Assembly (NCBI GenBank): GCA_966248875.1
Contig: CBINBI010000006.1
Coordinates: forward strand, 9,205 to 73,204
Source: Dokdonella_A sp966248875
Lineage (GTDB): Bacteria; Pseudomonadota; Gammaproteobacteria; Xanthomonadales; Rhodanobacteraceae
Direction of reading: 5' to 3'
DNA length: 64,000 nt
Part shown: positions 62,060 through 64,000 of the stretch, in pieces
How the letters are laid out: each line of letters begins with the position of its first letter
Position numbering within the stretch: the first letter of the stretch is position 1
The notes under the pieces: generated by a model
Told to the model about the DNA's origin: nothing
Database searches by the model: none
The model's input: only the letters and a program-made list of their open reading frames with translations
Program-made: the position numbers and the translations under genes

Positions 62060-63814
62060 GTGGCGCAGGCCGCTGCCGTCAGGCAGCATGAGGAACCTTC
62101 GCCACGGCGCCGACGCGTGCCCTCACCCGCTGCACTACTCGTCGCAGTCCTCGCGCTCGCGCCGGCCGATGTGGCCGCGCGAGATGCAGCGAGCGAATCC
62201 GTACTGCTTCGCAACGCAGCCGTCTACACGGCCGATCCTGTCCAACCCTGGGCCACTGCGGTGCTCATCGAGCACGGCCGCATCGCTTACGTGGGTGACG
62301 ATGCCGGAGCGCGAGCGCGGCTTCGCGCGGATACGCACGTGGTCGACCTCGGGCGGCGCATGGTGCTGCCGGCCTTCCACGATTCGCACGCGCACCCGAT
62401 GTCGGGCGGCATGCGGCTGCTCCGCTGCCGCCTCGATGGGCTCGCGTCGGAGGCCGCGATTCGCAAGGCCGTCAGGCGCTGCGCAACGGAGGCCGCGCAT
62501 CACGCATGGCTGCTCGGCGGCGGATGGACGCCGGGCAGCGCCGCGAGCCGGCGGCTAACGCTGAAGAAGCTCGATGCGCTCGTGCCGGACCGGCCGGCGC
62601 TCCTGACCACGCAGGACGGCTTCGCGGCGTGGGTCAACTCGAGGGCGCTCGCCGCCGCGAAGATCGATCCTGCCGATACGAGCCTCGACGGACTGCATCG
62701 TGACGCTGCCGGCCGCGAGCCGACTGGCATCGTCGAAGGTGCGGCCCTGCGGCGTCTGCGAAGCGTCGTTCCACAGCCGACGCAGGTCGAATATCGCCAG
62801 GCGCTTCGGCAGGCCAGCGCGCTTGCAAACCGCTTCGGCATCGTTTCCATCGTCGACGCGAGCGCGAACGCAGAGATGCTGGAAGCCTACGCTGCCGCCG
62901 CGGACGCCGGCGAGCTGAGCCTGCGCGTCGTCGCCGCGCAGCGCATCGATGCACGCCGCGGACCCGAGCAGATCGACGAAATGGTGGCCAGGCGCGAGCG
63001 CGTGCGTCGGCCGCTGTTCCGCGCCGACGCCGCGAAGATCTTCCTCGACGCCGAGTTCGAGAACCACACCGCCGCGCTGCTCGAACCCTATGCCGACGCG
63101 CCGGACACGCGCGGCGATCTCCCCATCGATTCCGATACGCTCGACGCGATCGTCGCGCGCCTCGATGCCGAAGGCTTCATGATTCACATGCACGGCATGG
63201 GCGATCGCGCCGTGCGCGCGGGGCTCGACGCGATCGAGCGCGCGATGCGCCGCAATAGTCCACGCGATCGCCGGCACCAGATCGCCCACATCGGCGTCGC
63301 GAGTACGGAAGACGTGCGCCGCTTCGCCGCCCTCGGCATCACCGCAAATTTCCAGCCGATCTGGTTCCAGGCCGACGACCCCGCGACCGGGCCGAGCGTG
63401 CGCGCGCTGGGCGCGGAGCGTGCGCGCCGCATGTTCCCGATCGCGAGCATCGCCTCGGCCGGCGGGCGCATCCTCGCCAGCAGCGACTGGCCGTCGCCCT
63501 CGATGAATCCGCTGGATGCGATCCAGACTGCGATCACGCACCAGCCGCTTGACGGCGGAAAGCCGCCGCTGCAACCCGATCAGCGCCTGCGCCTCTCCGC
63601 GATCCTTGCCGCATACACGCGCGACGCGGCCTGGAGCGCACGCGCGGAATCGACCTCGGGCTCGATCACGGTCGGCAAGGACGCCGACATCATCGTGCTC
63701 GACCGCAATCTCTTCGAAACCGATCTTGCGAAACTGCATGAAGTGCACGTAGTGCTGACGCTGATGGCGGGGCGCCCGGTGTATCGCGACGCGCGCGTTG
63801 GAGTGCACTTCTGA
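62060..63814 (+). CDS. YtcJ-like exported amidohydrolase (amidohydrolase family 3)
   Basis: A 584-residue protein from a GTG at 62060 (GGCCGGA upstream); an in-frame GTG at 62117 would begin the hydrophobic signal (LLVAVLALAPADVAA) directly and is the alternative. The amidohydrolase_3 metal site is intact: FHDSHAHP (H-x-H), MIHMHGMGD and QIAHIG, with the final Asp in SSDWPSPSM. Its length and motifs match the YtcJ group, which acts on amides, formamides or cyclic ureides; the substrate is unknown. Confidence 0.82.
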   Translation: MAQAAAVRQHEEPSPRRRRVPSPAALLVAVLALAPADVAARDAASESVLLRNAAVYTADPVQPWATAVLIEHGRIAYVGDDAGARARLRADTHVVDLGRRMVLPAFHDSHAHPMSGGMRLLRCRLDGLASEAAIRKAVRRCATEAAHHAWLLGGGWTPGSAASRRLTLKKLDALVPDRPALLTTQDGFAAWVNSRALAAAKIDPADTSLDGLHRDAAGREPTGIVEGAALRRLRSVVPQPTQVEYRQALRQASALANRFGIVSIVDASANAEMLEAYAAAADAGELSLRVVAAQRIDARRGPEQIDEMVARRERVRRPLFRADAAKIFLDAEFENHTAALLEPYADAPDTRGDLPIDSDTLDAIVARLDAEGFMIHMHGMGDRAVRAGLDAIERAMRRNSPRDRRHQIAHIGVASTEDVRRFAALGITANFQPIWFQADDPATGPSVRALGAERARRMFPIASIASAGGRILASSDWPSPSMNPLDAIQTAITHQPLDGGKPPLQPDQRLRLSAILAAYTRDAAWSARAESTSGSITVGKDADIIVLDRNLFETDLAKLHEVHVVLTLMAGRPVYRDARVGVHF

Positions 63815-64000
63815 GCGGTGCGGTGCAGACACCACGTACGTGAAGGGCCACCGCGAACCGGTGCCACCCTCGCCGCAACATAGGCGTCGAACGCGATGCT
63901 GCGTAACATTACCGGCAAGGGAGACCGATCTTACGGGTTCTATTTAGGTAATTCCTAACCTTTCCGGACCAAAATTGGTTTGATATCGGAAGTGGTCAAA
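63815..64000. other. AT-richer end of window, no gene seen
   Basis: After the amidohydrolase stop, GC content drops and the last 60 bases are AT-rich with runs such as GGTTTGATATCGG. No open frame starts here. It may be a promoter region for a gene outside the window. Confidence 0.4.

Noticed and set aside
1..64000. tRNA, rRNA, CRISPR arrays, insertion sequences or prophage genes
   Set aside because: No cloverleaf-like sequence, no regularly spaced repeats, no transposase or phage structural gene was seen; the only repeats are short intergenic palindromes.

Overview
The window is about 64 kb of GC-rich, densely coding chromosomal DNA with short gaps, frequent ATGA/GTGA stop-start overlaps, GTG starts and strong GC bias at third codon positions. 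Gene content (alginate genes of the Pseudomonas type, an Oar-like TonB-dependent receptor, a lipoprotein-rich envelope, Zur, a CUT1 sugar transporter and LacI regulator, SlyD-like FKBP) points to a Gram-negative proteobacterium. A gammaproteobacterium near Xanthomonadales/Steroidobacterales is my best guess; this is inference, because no rRNA or other decisive marker is present. I saw no tRNA, rRNA, CRISPR array, insertion sequence or prophage.

Layout. (1) 1-4523: end of an Ala/Lys/Asp-rich repeat protein, a methylcrotonyl-CoA-carboxylase-type carboxyltransferase, a bactofilin coupled to a zinc-ribbon protein, and a convergent glutathione reductase. (2) 4959-23164: a complete 13-gene alginate locus on the + strand in the order algA-algC-algD-alg8-alg44-algK-algE-algG-algI-algJ-algF-algX-algL. 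It covers GDP-mannuronate supply (AlgA, AlgC, AlgD), polymerisation under PilZ control (Alg8, Alg44), periplasmic modification (AlgG, AlgI, AlgJ, AlgF, AlgX), export (AlgK, AlgE) and clearance (AlgL). The order differs from Pseudomonas, algC is included, AlgK has no lipobox but has a long linker, and AlgX carries an extra Ig-like C-terminal domain. (3) 23255-32239: mainly - strand genes for peptide and D-amino-acid scavenging (CocE/NonD hydrolase, DadA-like oxidase, N-acyl-D-amino-acid deacylase-like lipoprotein, MFS carrier, M19-like dipeptidase), with an NlpC/P60 lipoprotein and a SlyD-like FKBP. Two of the metallohydrolases lack the usual N-terminal metal ligands. (4) 32295-35589: small mixed genes (methyltransferase, DUF1232 protein, orphan HicB-like protein, stand-alone LigD-type ligase, a hypothetical). 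(5) 35842-51665: a sugar-utilisation locus, probably for a beta-glucan: LacI regulator behind a perfect double operator, TonB receptor, GH144-like lipoprotein, CUT1 binding protein and two permeases, a large exported six-hairpin hydrolase, glucokinase, GH1 beta-glucosidase and the transporter ATPase. A second operator lies in the divergent bgl/ABC promoter region. (6) 51720-63814: zur bracketed by repeat clusters, gltX with a small zinc-ribbon membrane protein, CpdB-type nucleotidase, DUF885 lipoprotein, DUF4399 protein, Atm1-type ABC exporter, a gene cut by an in-frame TAA, and a YtcJ-like amidohydrolase.

The systems most worth attention are the rearranged alginate locus with its modified AlgK and AlgX, and the operator-linked glycan locus with a large exported hydrolase of unassigned family.
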